In this document: positions 1-7,944 of the stretch, piece after piece
Position numbering within the stretch: the first letter of the stretch is position 1
Layout: the number at the start of each line of letters is the position of its first letter
Source of the DNA: Bacillus carboniphilus
Lineage (GTDB): Bacteria; Bacillota; Bacilli; Bacillales; JC228
Length of the DNA: 64,000 bases
Direction of reading: 5' to 3'
NCBI RefSeq assembly: GCF_039522365.1
Contig: NZ_BAAADJ010000058.1
Span: 1-64,000, forward strand
Made by a program: the position numbers and the translations under genes
Notes under the pieces: generated by a model
The model's input: only the letters and a program-made list of their open reading frames with translations
Database searches by the model: none
Told to the model about the DNA's origin: nothing

Positions 1-96
1 CGCGTCACCACGGACACCCTTGCGTTAAGCTACTGCTACTTCTGCCTTCACAGTTCGGGACTTGCACCCTATAGATTGCACCCATGCTGGGCGCAC
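1..96 (-). mobile_element. 5' end of a group II intron (truncated by window edge)
   Basis: Read on the minus strand from 96 downwards, the sequence opens with GTGCGCCCAGCATGGGTGCA and continues with a segment containing AACGCAAGGGTGTCCGTGG. I recognise this as the 5' splice boundary (GUGCG) and start of domain I of bacterial group II introns. The boundary lies 9 bases after the stem of the ywhD terminator, on the same strand. Insertion just behind an intrinsic terminator is the known habit of group IIC introns, so class IIC is inferred from position. The reverse transcriptase and 3' end lie outside the window, so it cannot be told whether the element is complete. Confidence 0.85.
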
Positions 97-132
97 AAAG
101 AAAAACCCCAGGGGTGCCGCCCTGGGGTTTTT
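97..132 (-). terminator. Intrinsic terminator of ywhD, used as intron target
   Basis: A perfect 8-bp stem (CCCCAGGG/CCCTGGGG, six-base loop) is followed on the minus strand by TTTTTCTTT and then directly by the group II intron. It ends the ywhC-ywhD transcript. Confidence 0.9.
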
Positions 133-245
133 CATGTCCTAGCTTTATAGCAAGTGCATTGCTAGGATAAGTGTACATAATTTTTCCTATAAGGAGCAAG
201 TCAGAACTCTTTTTGTTCAAGAAACTGACACATATTTGTACATAT

Positions 246-758
246 TTATTCCATATTTAAATCTTTTTTTAACTTTTCTTCCGAGCGGTCCCACATTTCT
301 GGGTCATGACTCTTTAAGAAATTCCCTAAAACGGATTTTGATTCTTCATCCATATGATTGACCATAATATGACCTTTTAGTGATTTGTCCATCTTATTAA
401 CATGATCCGGTAATGACTTGTATCCTCTTCTTATGGAGCGATCTACAGTCATTTCACAGGCTGTGACCCCACGGAAGTATAGACCTTCTTCTTTACGATC
501 AATGGTTACCCAAACGAGCCAATATTGCTTTCCGTTTGGAACCTCACTTTTATCTTTCAGGAACTTAATTCCTTTTTCGACTGGACTTCTCGCATGCATG
601 GCGCCAATCTCGACTGAAGCTGTTTTTTCTTCGACATCTATGATGACTGGTGATACGTTATCTAAACTAAAGGCACCCATTTTGAAGCCTTTATGGCCAT
701 CGGTTGGGTCACTTTTAATAATGTTAAATTGTATTGGTTTCTTTTCATTTTTATCCAT
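246..758 (-). CDS. ywhD: YwhD family protein
   Basis: A 170-residue protein of the YwhD family, which is conserved in Bacillaceae and has no established function. The family pattern is clear: an N-terminal QFNIIKSDPTDGHKGFKMG stretch, a central VPNGKQYWLVWVTIDR strand and a C-terminal VNHMDEESK segment. There is no signal peptide or membrane segment, so it should be cytosolic. It lies 37 bases behind ywhC on the same strand, as in B. subtilis, and is followed by a strong terminator, so the two form a short operon. The ATG has an upstream AGGAGG at a rather long spacing. The family assignment is firm; the role is unknown. Confidence 0.92.
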   Translation of the reverse strand: MDKNEKKPIQFNIIKSDPTDGHKGFKMGAFSLDNVSPVIIDVEEKTASVEIGAMHARSPVEKGIKFLKDKSEVPNGKQYWLVWVTIDRKEEGLYFRGVTACEMTVDRSIRRGYKSLPDHVNKMDKSLKGHIMVNHMDEESKSVLGNFLKSHDPEMWDRSEEKLKKDLNME

Positions 759-795
759 AATTCGTGATGTACCTCCTTCAGAATTTTTAACTTAT

Positions 796-1437
796 TTACC
801 GCAAAATAAAGAGGTCTATAAAAAACTGATGTAGCGCCGATTCAATACCTGGCACCCAATCCCCTAGTATGACTCCTATGGTCACATCGTAAAGCGGATC
901 TATAAAGATGAGAATTAAGAAAATAATGGATCCATACGGCTCTAATTTTACTAGCGTCGGTCTTACACTATACGGTAGTAGATCTTCGACAATTCGATAT
1001 CCGTCCAATGGCGGAAGGGGAATTAAGTTAAAGACAAAGAGCAATATGTTAATGCGAACAAAGAAATGTAAAAACTCTGAGAACGTATAGAAGTAATCAG
1101 AAGTTAGATCTAAGTAAAAGAGAAGATAAATTAAAATAGTCCCAAGAACAGCTAACAGTAAATTACTAATCGGACCAAGTACCGAAACAATAATTCCTGC
1201 TAAACGGGGGTTTTTAAAATTGAAACGGTTAACGGGAACCGGTCTTGCCCACCCGAATCCTACAATAAAAAAGAGAATGGTTCCAATAGGATCTAAATGT
1301 TTGATTGGATTTAATGTTAATCTCCCCTGCCTCGCAGCAGTATTATCTCCAAAACGGTAAGCTGAATAAGCATGTGCAAATTCATGCACCGAAAAGGCAA
1401 TAGCTAAGGATAAAGCAAGGTATATAATATAGGTCAT
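796..1437 (-). CDS. ywhC: Site-2 protease family membrane metalloprotease (YwhC-like)
   Basis: A small intramembrane zinc protease of family M50. HEFAH (residues 18-22 from the chosen start) is the HExxH zinc site inside the first hydrophobic helix, and NLIPLPPLDGYRI near residue 150 supplies the third metal ligand (the N-P-x-D-G type motif). About five to six membrane helices are present. A start 12 codons further upstream is possible, but there AGGA lies only one base from the ATG; the start at 1437 has CAAGAG about 6 bases upstream and begins directly with the hydrophobic helix. No PDZ domain is present, which makes it a minimal S2P. It is followed by ywhD. The substrate is unknown. Confidence 0.9.
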   Translation of the reverse strand: MTYIIYLALSLAIAFSVHEFAHAYSAYRFGDNTAARQGRLTLNPIKHLDPIGTILFFIVGFGWARPVPVNRFNFKNPRLAGIIVSVLGPISNLLLAVLGTILIYLLFYLDLTSDYFYTFSEFLHFFVRINILLFVFNLIPLPPLDGYRIVEDLLPYSVRPTLVKLEPYGSIIFLILIFIDPLYDVTIGVILGDWVPGIESALHQFFIDLFILR

Positions 1438-1556
1438 ACTTAACTCTTGAAAGAACAAAAGCCGACACCTCATTCCTGTGATAGTTCAATGCCTATCACT
1501 TCCACTTTTCTTAGTATACAAAATCCTCTACTGAAATGAAAATAAGACTCACTTGG

Positions 1557-1572
1557 AAATGAAATTTCATTT
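1557..1572. promoter_or_regulatory. 16-bp perfect palindrome in a divergent intergenic region
   Basis: AAATGAAATTTCATTT is a perfect palindrome between the divergently read ywhC and the proteolipid gene at 1640. Its place between two divergent starts fits a protein-binding site. The binding protein is unknown, and chance is possible in AT-rich DNA. Confidence 0.35.
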
Positions 1573-1639
1573 ACAGAATTTCGCATTTTCTGTACACTCA
1601 GGATAGAAAAAAAAGAAACTATACTAGGAGTTGAATAGA

Positions 1640-2047
1640 TTGGATCCACTATATTACTTTATGCTCGCGGCCGTTCTTGCATCCTTCGGTATTTCGTTTG
1701 CTGTAAGAAACGCCTTTGCACAAATAGCGGAAGGGAAAATTTCTTTAACAAAAATTCAAAGCAAATTGATGATTTATGTAGCTTTAGTTGAGACGCTACC
1801 TATTATTCTACTTGTACTTGGATTTATGAACATAGACGATGCGCAATTAAACCCCGTTATCCTCATTGCCGTTGTTGGGGGAAGTGTTTTATTTAATTTT
1901 GTGATGAATTTCGTTCGCTATCGTGATGCTCAACTTCAAGTTGAGGATAACCCTGTTTTAAAACAACAGTTGTCTACTACCTTTTTATTAAGTCTTGGAC
2001 TAGTGAATGCCATCCCGGTTATTGCGATTGTAGCCGCATTTTTGTAA
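1640..2047 (+). CDS. Stand-alone duplicated ATP-synthase c-subunit-like proteolipid
   Basis: A 135-residue, four-helix membrane protein. Helix 2 reads YVALVETLPIILLVLGFM, which closely follows the proton-binding helix of F-type c subunits (IALVEALPIIAVVIAFL in B. subtilis AtpE), with the carboxylate at Glu51. The second half repeats the hairpin: helix 4 reads SLGLVNAIPVIAIVAAFL, with Asn123 where the carboxylate should be. A polar loop (AQIAEGK) follows helix 1 as in c subunits. This is the architecture of a V-type proteolipid (duplicated hairpin, one active carboxylate), but no other ATPase gene is nearby. The TTG at 1640 is chosen because AGGAG (1626-1630) lies nine bases upstream; a TTG at 1631 has no spacing. 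A terminator follows. Its function is unknown. Confidence 0.75.
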   Translation: MDPLYYFMLAAVLASFGISFAVRNAFAQIAEGKISLTKIQSKLMIYVALVETLPIILLVLGFMNIDDAQLNPVILIAVVGGSVLFNFVMNFVRYRDAQLQVEDNPVLKQQLSTTFLLSLGLVNAIPVIAIVAAFL

Positions 2048-2057
2048 TGTCATTTGA

Positions 2058-2090
2058 AAAAGAGGGCAGCAGTTGCTGTCCTCTTTTTTA
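2058..2090 (+). terminator. Intrinsic terminator after the proteolipid gene
   Basis: AGAGG-CAGC/GCTG-CCTCT stem with a central bulge, followed by TTTTTTA. Confidence 0.85.
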
Positions 2091-2134
2091 TCTTAGTCTA
2101 TGAATAAAATAATGTATTATGGCGGTAACTCGGA

Positions 2135-2638
2135 TTACTGAATATTTGATTTTAGCTTTTCAATATATTGATAGGCTTCCTCAATTTCTTCTTTTGTATA
2201 TTTCTGCTTGCTCTTTAATGTAAATACCTTCTCTTCTACTTCTTCTCGGGGAAGCGAATCAAAGTAAAGCACCGTTGATACTAACTCAAGAAATCGAGCA
2301 CTCTGCAGGTTCATATCTTCCAAGCAGACCTTTAAAGTATCGTCATCCGATTGGAAGTGGTCTAAAAATTCTCTCCCTGAATCCGTTAAGGAGTATCTAT
2401 ATTGAAAATATCCACCCTTTTTCTCCTTGACCTCGTCTAAGAAACTCATATTACAAAGCTCTTCAATTCGTAATGTAAGCTCCTCTGAATAAGGACCGTA
2501 AAAGTGAAATTGAAACTTTTCTTGGAATGGAAAAGAAATCTTTTTTGCGATGAAAATCATCTTTTGTAATTTCTTTCTACCCGTAATTTCTCCTGAAGCT
2601 GCAATCGCTCCTAATAATTTAGCATGTTCCTTTAACAA
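2135..2638 (-). CDS. ywgA: YwgA family protein
   Basis: A 167-residue protein of the YwgA family. Diagnostic stretches are TGRKKLQKMIFIAKK near the N-terminus and FHFYGPYSEELTLRIEEL in the middle. The fold looks like a winged helix of the type seen in toxin-antitoxin-associated (SocA/DUF4065-like) proteins, but no function is established. It starts at a TTG after GGAGATGAAGGG. It lies downstream of ywfO on the same strand, the neighbour it also has in B. subtilis, separated by about 130 bases that hold a short inverted repeat. Confidence 0.88.
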   Translation of the reverse strand: MLKEHAKLLGAIAASGEITGRKKLQKMIFIAKKISFPFQEKFQFHFYGPYSEELTLRIEELCNMSFLDEVKEKKGGYFQYRYSLTDSGREFLDHFQSDDDTLKVCLEDMNLQSARFLELVSTVLYFDSLPREEVEEKVFTLKSKQKYTKEEIEEAYQYIEKLKSNIQ

Positions 2639-2699
2639 AGCCCTTCATCTCCTACTCCGTTTATTACTTTATCTCTTATCCGTTCAGTTGTTCGATTGT

Positions 2700-2727
2700 G
2701 GGACAAGGAACCTGTCCCCGTGTCCCA
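2700..2727. repeat. Short inverted repeat, GGGACA...TGTCCC type
   Basis: GGGACAAGGAACCTGTCCC is an imperfect palindrome directly followed by a further CGTGTCCC. It lies between ywfO and ywgA. Similar GGGACA/TGTCCC intergenic motifs are common in Bacillaceae genomes. There is no T-run, so it is not a convincing terminator. Confidence 0.5.
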
Positions 2728-2769
2728 TCGAGTAGATTTGAAAGCTTTTCTGAAGCTTCGTGGTGTCTC

Positions 2770-4071
2770 TTACTCCAAATCCAATAGTGTTCGAATTTGT
2801 TTTTTAGTTGATTTTTTGGATGATTCATCGTATAGGACATCTGCAGGGAAGTACAGTTTATGGTCTGTCCGTCTCTTTCCAGAAATCGCATCTACGATAT
2901 CCGATTGTCTTGATAATTCACGTAGTTCACCGTTTTTCATTAGAAGGTGAATAGGGAGTCTTTCTTCTTCTTCTCCTGGACGATAGAAATCGTACGGAAG
3001 GTCTGATGAAGAATCTACGACTAAGTAATATTCTGGGTCTATCCCCGCTTTACTGAACAGAGTCATCAATTCGTATTGCTTCTTATATTCCTTAGCTGGG
3101 TCGAATTCTACGTACTTAAATAAATTCCGATCCATGAAGCGACGACATAGGTCTTTTAAAATCGGATCCTCTTCTTCCTGCCACATTTGGAAGTAATAAA
3201 GCATAACAGCTTCATCCAATTTTAGATAGTCTTCTAGCGCTACCTTATGTTGGAAAAGAGACAAGAAATGATGAGGTGCATATTTAAACTGATAACCCTC
3301 TTCATATAAATCCTTTGCTCGATGAAGTACTTTCGTTAAAATAACCTCTGCACTTCGGGTAACTGGGTGAAAATACACTTGCCAGTACATTTGATATCGG
3401 CTCATTATGTAGTCTTCTACAGCATGCATTCCACTCTGTTTGATAACCACTTGATCTTCACGCGGTCTCATGACTCTCAGAATTCGTTCCATATCAAAGT
3501 GACCATAGCTTACACCTGTGAAATAGGCATCTCTTTGGAGGTAATCCATACGATCCGCATCGATCTGGCTGGAGATTAAGCTTACCACCAGCTTGTTTTC
3601 TGATGTCTTGGCAATGACCTCTGCCACTTGTTTAGGGAACCCTTTATCTACTCTAGTTAACACTTTATTTACTTCTGTATCGCCTAAAATGATAGCCTGT
3701 GTAAATTCTTCATGATCTAGGTCAAATACCTTCTCAAAAGAATGTGAAAAAGGACCATGCCCTAAATCATGTAAAAGAGCTGCACATAGGGTTAGCAGTC
3801 TTTCTTCTTGATTCCACTCTGGTCTACCATCAAATACATCATCTACAATCCGTCTGACAATTTCGTATACACCGAGCGAGTGATTAAAACGACTGTGCTC
3901 GGCACCATGGAATGTCAAATAGGTTGTCCCAAGTTGTTTTATTCTACGAAGTCTTTGAAATTCAGAAGTACCTATTAAATCCCAAATGACACGATCTTTA
4001 ACATGTACGTAGCGATGAACAGGGTCTTTAAAAACCTTTTCTTCACTCAGTTTTTCATTCGAATATGCCAT
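2770..4071 (-). CDS. ywfO: HD-domain phosphohydrolase (YwfO, dGTPase-like)
   Basis: A 433-residue HD-superfamily metal-dependent phosphohydrolase, related to deoxynucleoside triphosphate triphosphohydrolases. Metal ligands are visible as H64 in RFNHSLG, H101-D102 in LLHDLGHGPFSH, and the aspartate in SSQIDADRMDYL. The N-terminal KDPVHRYVHV is typical of the YwfO branch. The C-terminal 150 residues form the accessory domain of this family. Start: ATG after AGGAAGAGGG. B. subtilis YwfO-type proteins are reported to hydrolyse (d)NTPs; the exact substrate here is inferred. It is the first gene of a pair with ywgA. Confidence 0.93.
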   Translation of the reverse strand: MAYSNEKLSEEKVFKDPVHRYVHVKDRVIWDLIGTSEFQRLRRIKQLGTTYLTFHGAEHSRFNHSLGVYEIVRRIVDDVFDGRPEWNQEERLLTLCAALLHDLGHGPFSHSFEKVFDLDHEEFTQAIILGDTEVNKVLTRVDKGFPKQVAEVIAKTSENKLVVSLISSQIDADRMDYLQRDAYFTGVSYGHFDMERILRVMRPREDQVVIKQSGMHAVEDYIMSRYQMYWQVYFHPVTRSAEVILTKVLHRAKDLYEEGYQFKYAPHHFLSLFQHKVALEDYLKLDEAVMLYYFQMWQEEEDPILKDLCRRFMDRNLFKYVEFDPAKEYKKQYELMTLFSKAGIDPEYYLVVDSSSDLPYDFYRPGEEEERLPIHLLMKNGELRELSRQSDIVDAISGKRRTDHKLYFPADVLYDESSKKSTKKQIRTLLDLE

Positions 4072-4248
4072 TATTTACCCTCTTCCTAACTAGCATGTTT
4101 TTATTATAGCGATTTTCAATTTGCCGCGCATCTTCATTTTGGACCTAATAAATGGAAAATACGTACGCACCAATGTTCAACGCAATAAAAAAAATTTTTT
4201 CGATATTTTTATACTGCCCTAGTCTTTCAATTTGATATCTAATACCCG

Positions 4249-4357
4249 CAGCCCGTATACACTTCGCTTTCCGCGGGCTCCCCGTGAGCCTCCTCGCTTC
4301 GCTGCGGGGTCTCACTCTGGTCACTGGTCCCGCAGGAGTCTACGTGTATACGGGCTG
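4249..4357. repeat. GC-rich interspersed repeat with 12-bp terminal inverted repeats
   Basis: CAGCCCGTATAC at 4249-4260 is the exact reverse complement of GTATACGGGCTG at 4346-4357. The core holds GCTTTCCGCGGGC, GAGCCTCCTCG, GCGGGGTCTC and CCGCAGGAGTC, blocks that recur in the related element at 49267-49393. Its high GC content contrasts with the AT-rich flanks. It codes for nothing convincing. The rest of the gap 4072-4559 holds only the rsfA promoter region. Confidence 0.8.
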
Positions 4358-4487
4358 CTCAGTGCTTGTTTAATATTTTCCTCCCTACTCTAGATAGTTC
4401 AACCATTCCTTATTAGATACTTCCCAGCATAAAACATCACAAAATCTAACCTTTTCATCAAAACTATCATCCTTTTGAAAAATTTTG

Positions 4488-4517
4488 GTATAAACTTTTG
4501 AAAATCTGTCCATGCTT
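4488..4517 (+). promoter_or_regulatory. Possible sigma-F-type promoter of rsfA
   Basis: GTATA (4488-4492), a 15-base spacer and GTCCATGCTT (4508-4517) partly match the forespore sigma-F pattern (GYATA, N15, GGnnAnAnT). The spacing is right but the -10 is imperfect. B. subtilis rsfA is known to be read in the forespore, which supports the assignment. Confidence 0.45.
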
Positions 4518-4559
4518 TAACTAGAAAAGTTCTTATGAAAATTAGGGAGTTGAGACGAT

Positions 4560-5348
4560 ATGAAAACACGTCAAGATGCATGGACAGACGAGAACGATCT
4601 TCTATTAGCAGAAACGGTCCTACGTCATGTTCGCGAAGGTAGTACTCAATTAAATGCTTTTGAAGAAGTAGGTGACAAGCTTAATAGAACTTCCGCTGCT
4701 TGTGGCTTCCGCTGGAATGCTGTGGTACGTCACCGATATGAAAAGGCACTTCAACTAGCAAAGAAACAAAGAAAGCAACGCCAGAGATTACTAGGAAAAG
4801 AACACGCTGGCAAAAAGAAGCTACTCTATCAGCCACCAGCACCATCTTTAGATTTTCTCGAAGATATGGATGAATCTAGTACTTTTGTAGAAAGTCCAGA
4901 AATGAGTCAAGAATTTACTCAGGCTGAGGAAACTGAATCACTTACGACTAATGATTCTCTTACAGCCAATGAGGAAATGAGCCAAGAGCTTCAGCCTAAA
5001 ACACAAAGCTATACTTATGCTCCAACTGGATCAGGCTCTCCTCAAAATTTAGATGCTGTTATTCATTACTTACAACGACTGAAATCTACCAACTTTCAAT
5101 CTGAAATATTGAGAAGTGAGAATGAAAGACTTAAGCGTGAGCTAGCAGATGCCAGAAAACAAAATGAAGAATTAAAGAAGAGAGTAGCTACTCTTGAACA
5201 GGACTCTAATACGATGCAAGAAGATTATGAGACGCTCATGAAAATCATGAATCGTGCTAGGAAGTTTGTTGCATTTGATGAAGAAGAACGCTCTAATACT
5301 AAATTCAAAATGGACCGAAATGGTAATCTAGAAAAACTAGCAGAATAA
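4560..5348 (+). CDS. rsfA: Prespore-specific transcriptional regulator RsfA
   Basis: A 262-residue DNA-binding protein. Residues 1-60 form a Myb/SANT-like domain (TRQDAWTDENDLLLAETVL, then a conserved FEEVGDKLNRT and CGFRWNAVVR). A Ser/Thr/Glu-rich linker follows (about 100-160), then a coiled coil (about 175-230, with SENERLKRELADARKQNEEL) likely for oligomerisation. In B. subtilis RsfA fine-tunes sigma-F-dependent forespore genes. The start ATG follows GGGAG. It is transcribed alone, from a possible sigma-F promoter to the terminator at 5426-5460, opposite to its neighbours ywfO and lipL. Confidence 0.93.
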   Translation: MKTRQDAWTDENDLLLAETVLRHVREGSTQLNAFEEVGDKLNRTSAACGFRWNAVVRHRYEKALQLAKKQRKQRQRLLGKEHAGKKKLLYQPPAPSLDFLEDMDESSTFVESPEMSQEFTQAEETESLTTNDSLTANEEMSQELQPKTQSYTYAPTGSGSPQNLDAVIHYLQRLKSTNFQSEILRSENERLKRELADARKQNEELKKRVATLEQDSNTMQEDYETLMKIMNRARKFVAFDEEERSNTKFKMDRNGNLEKLAE

Positions 5349-5425
5349 ATCGCTTCTAGCGAATAATTAGAAATATATCTGCCAGGGATTAGGGAGTATG
5401 GCAACACACTCGTCTTAAAATAAAG

Positions 5426-5460
5426 AGAAGCCCGCAAAGCATTAGCTTTGCGGGCTTTTC
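5426..5460 (+). terminator. Intrinsic terminator of rsfA
   Basis: AAGCCCGCAAAGC and GCTTTGCGGGCTT form a 13-bp perfect stem with a four-base loop, ending in TTTTC. Confidence 0.92.
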
Positions 5461-5490
5461 TTATTGATAGATTTCTATATGATTTAGGTA

Positions 5491-5750
5491 AAATAACGGA
5501 TCCTGTGTCCGCTTCGTCATTCCCGGCACCCTTAAGCGGACACTGAGTCCACTATTTTATGAAAAAGCCGGCTTTTCTTTAACTAAAAGGACTGACGTTC
5601 CGTTATTCACTGTTTTTTGACCATTTCCACTATGATTTCAGGCAAATAACGGAACCTCTGTCCGCGAAACCCGCTAAATTCCAGTATTTTACCCATATAA
5701 CGGATTCTGTGTCCGTTTCGCCATCACGGCCACCCTCAAACGAATCCGGT
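5491..5750. repeat. Composite CGGA...TCCG repeat, copy 1
   Basis: This intergenic stretch between rsfA and lipL has several modules of the form AAATAACGGA-N-TCCTGTGTCCG (5491-5512, 5644-5666, 5697-5715) and the inverted form (ACGTTCCGTTATT near 5592-5607). The same modules recur in the same kind of order at 19038, 35260 and 58619. No gene is visible. Confidence 0.75.
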
Positions 5751-5779
5751 GCCTACTCCCGCCATCAAAATCACGACAC

Positions 5780-6619
5780 CTACCCAAAACTATCCAAAAA
5801 CTTCCCGTTCCTATCCCTTAAACGTTCTAAGTTCGCTTCGTATAAAGGCCATTCTTCTGGTGTGATGGGTTCTGAGTAAATGTGGTTCCCCTTCTCCTTC
5901 AAAGTCTTTAGGAACCGGAACATTGCATCCTGAATGGTCAATGGCTTCCCTAGTAACTCTGATAACGACGCCATCACATTCGGATCGATAACTGGATACG
6001 TATATTTTGTTTCTTCACTTTTCTTAGAACGATTATAGAACTCTCGTATAAAAGCTGCACGCTCTGAACCTGAGCCAGTCACACATAGATAGATTTGAAC
6101 AGCTACTCCGTTCCGAATTCTTCGCTGTGAGATCCCTGCGAATTTTTTATCATTTATACTTAAGTCAAAGCTACCGGGACAATAAGATTGGCTAATTTCT
6201 TTAGCCTCTATTACATTCCTTGCTTCGCTGTACATTTCTTTTACCAATTCAACCATGGTTTCATAGCCAAGGTTAATATCTATTTTATTTTCAGTTTCTG
6301 GGAGAATAAGAGAGAGATTGAGAACACCTTCATCTAGTAAAACAGCCAGCCCTCCTGAGGTCCTGACTAAATATTGATATTGTTGTTCTTTTAGCCACTC
6401 TATTCCTTCATTGAGAAAGGGTAGTTTGGTGTCTTGAATCCCCAATACAACCGTACGATGATGAATCCATGCTCTTGCAACAGCTGGTGATTCACCTTTA
6501 CCAACAGAAGTGCAAAGTGTATCGTCTGTTGCAAAGGATTCCAACGCATGAAAGTTAGGGCCTAGATTGGAGTGGTCGATGATTCGCCATACGGGTTGTT
6601 GTAAAAGATTCGGTTTCAT
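5780..6619 (-). CDS. lipL: Octanoyl-[GcvH]:protein N-octanoyltransferase LipL
   Basis: A 279-residue amidotransferase of the biotin/lipoate ligase fold. In the Bacillus lipoate pathway LipM first loads octanoate on GcvH, and LipL moves it from GcvH to the E2 subunits of the 2-oxoacid dehydrogenases. The catalytic cysteine is C147 in [18 protein letters not shown], followed by the family [25 protein letters not shown] is the substrate-binding block. The length fits the family (about 280). Start: ATG behind GGGAGAG. It sits beside pta as in B. subtilis (ywfL region), with a hairpin between them. Confidence 0.94.
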   Translation of the reverse strand: MKPNLLQQPVWRIIDHSNLGPNFHALESFATDDTLCTSVGKGESPAVARAWIHHRTVVLGIQDTKLPFLNEGIEWLKEQQYQYLVRTSGGLAVLLDEGVLNLSLILPETENKIDINLGYETMVELVKEMYSEARNVIEAKEISQSYCPGSFDLSINDKKFAGISQRRIRNGVAVQIYLCVTGSGSERAAFIREFYNRSKKSEETKYTYPVIDPNVMASLSELLGKPLTIQDAMFRFLKTLKEKGNHIYSEPITPEEWPLYEANLERLRDRNGKFLDSFG

Positions 6620-6654
6620 TAGACTTTCTCTCCCAGAATTTTTCTAAAAATTAA

Positions 6655-6693
6655 TATCAATAAGAGCCTTGTCTATTATAGCAAGACTCTTAC
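6655..6693 (-). terminator. Probable terminator or attenuating hairpin between pta and lipL
   Basis: TAAGAGCCTTG and CAAGACTCTTA form an 11-bp stem (one wobble) with a 10-base loop. The minus-strand tail is AT-rich but not a clean T-run, so some read-through into lipL is likely. Confidence 0.5.
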
Positions 6694-6710
6694 GATATTT
6701 CCTTACTTCT

Positions 6711-7682
6711 TTATAGTGCTTGGGCAGCTGTGATAATGGCTAGTTTATAGACATCTTCATCATTGCAACCACGGGATAAATCATTCACTGGTGCATTTAG
6801 TCCCTGTAGGATGGGACCCACAGCTTCAAAATTACCAAGGCGCTGCGCAATTTTATATCCGATATTTCCGGCCTCCAAGCTTGGGAAGACAAATACATTA
6901 CCATCCCCTTGTATGGCAGAGCCAGGTGCTTTTTTAGTAGCTACAGATGGTACAAAGGCAGCGTCAAATTGAAATTCTCCATCTAATACAAGAGACGGGT
7001 CCATTTCTTTTGCAATTGATACAGCTTCAATAACTTTTTCTGTTTCTGGAGATTTCGCTGAACCCTTTGTTGAAAAGCTTAGCATGGCTACTTTCGGGTC
7101 TATATCAAACATTTTAGCTGTTTTGGCACTTTCCACTGCAATTTCAGCTAAATCTTGTGCATCCGGTGAAATCGTTATCGCACAGTCAGCAAATACGTAC
7201 TTCTCGTCTTCTCTAACCATGACGAAGGCACCTGATGTTTTGCGAACTCCCTCTTTTGTTTTAATAATTTGGAGGGCGGGTCTCACGGTATCAGCAGTAG
7301 AATGAGCAGCTCCACTAACGAGACCATCGGCTTTTTTCGTATACACAAGCATGGTTCCAAAATAGTTAACATCTTGAAGAATTTTACGAGCTCCTTCTTC
7401 GTCGACTTTTCCTCTTCTACGTTCGACAAAGGAAGCTACTAATGTATCGATTTCCGCATAATTAGAAGGGTCTATCATTTCAATTCCCTCTAAAGATACA
7501 GCTACTTCCTTAGCTTTTGCTTCAATGTCAGACGGTTTCCCAAGTAAAATGGGGGTTACTATCTTTTCTGAAGAGAGTCTTGATGCCGCCTGTAGAATTC
7601 TTTCGTCTGTCCCTTCTGGAAACACAATTTTTAAGTTTTTTCCTTCAATCTTTGTTTTTAATCCTGTAAATAAGTCGGACAT
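6711..7682 (-). CDS. pta: Phosphate acetyltransferase
   Basis: A 323-residue enzyme interconverting acetyl-CoA and acetyl phosphate, part of the overflow acetate pathway with acetate kinase (not in the window). The length and sequence match the short, single-domain Pta of Firmicutes: N-terminal IVFPEGTDERILQAA, central GLVSGAAHSTADTVRPALQI and SFSTKGSAKSPE, and C-terminal VFPSLEAGNIGYKIAQRLG plus GPILQGLNAPVNDLSRG. Start: ATG seven bases after AAGGAGGT. It is likely read with its own promoter from 7690-7860, divergent from hemQ. Confidence 0.97.
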   Translation of the reverse strand: MSDLFTGLKTKIEGKNLKIVFPEGTDERILQAASRLSSEKIVTPILLGKPSDIEAKAKEVAVSLEGIEMIDPSNYAEIDTLVASFVERRRGKVDEEGARKILQDVNYFGTMLVYTKKADGLVSGAAHSTADTVRPALQIIKTKEGVRKTSGAFVMVREDEKYVFADCAITISPDAQDLAEIAVESAKTAKMFDIDPKVAMLSFSTKGSAKSPETEKVIEAVSIAKEMDPSLVLDGEFQFDAAFVPSVATKKAPGSAIQGDGNVFVFPSLEAGNIGYKIAQRLGNFEAVGPILQGLNAPVNDLSRGCNDEDVYKLAIITAAQAL

Positions 7683-7865
7683 GGTTTACCTCCTTATGTA
7701 TAATAAACGGTTCTATCTTCCGTTTTCTTTGCACCTGTATCACTACTTAGGATACTCCAATTGAGGCTATTTTCAATCTAAAAGCCGCCGATTGTTTTTC
7801 TAAATCTTATATTTCTATTTTTAACAATATTCTAAACCCATACATAGCCTTAAAATGTTCAAATG

Positions 7866-7902
7866 TTATCCATACAAGAATATGGATAAACTATGATATA
7901 GT
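7866..7902 (+). promoter_or_regulatory. Inverted repeat and -10 element upstream of hemQ
   Basis: TTATCCATA (7866-7874) and TATGGATAA (7881-7889) are a perfect 9-bp inverted repeat with a six-base gap. It lies just upstream of a plausible -10, TATAGT (7897-7902). The arm overlaps the expected -35 area, as a repressor or activator site would. The regulator is unknown. Confidence 0.45.
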
Positions 7903-7944
7903 GAGACTTAAGAAATTAATTACATATTAATAGGAGTGAATATA

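Noticed and set aside
418-834. A 138-residue plus-strand frame opposite ywhD
   Set aside because: Antisense shadow of ywhD: no ribosome site and no family features.
4399-4581. A 60-residue minus-strand frame upstream of rsfA
   Set aside because: It covers the rsfA promoter and start, has no ribosome site and no recognisable sequence pattern.
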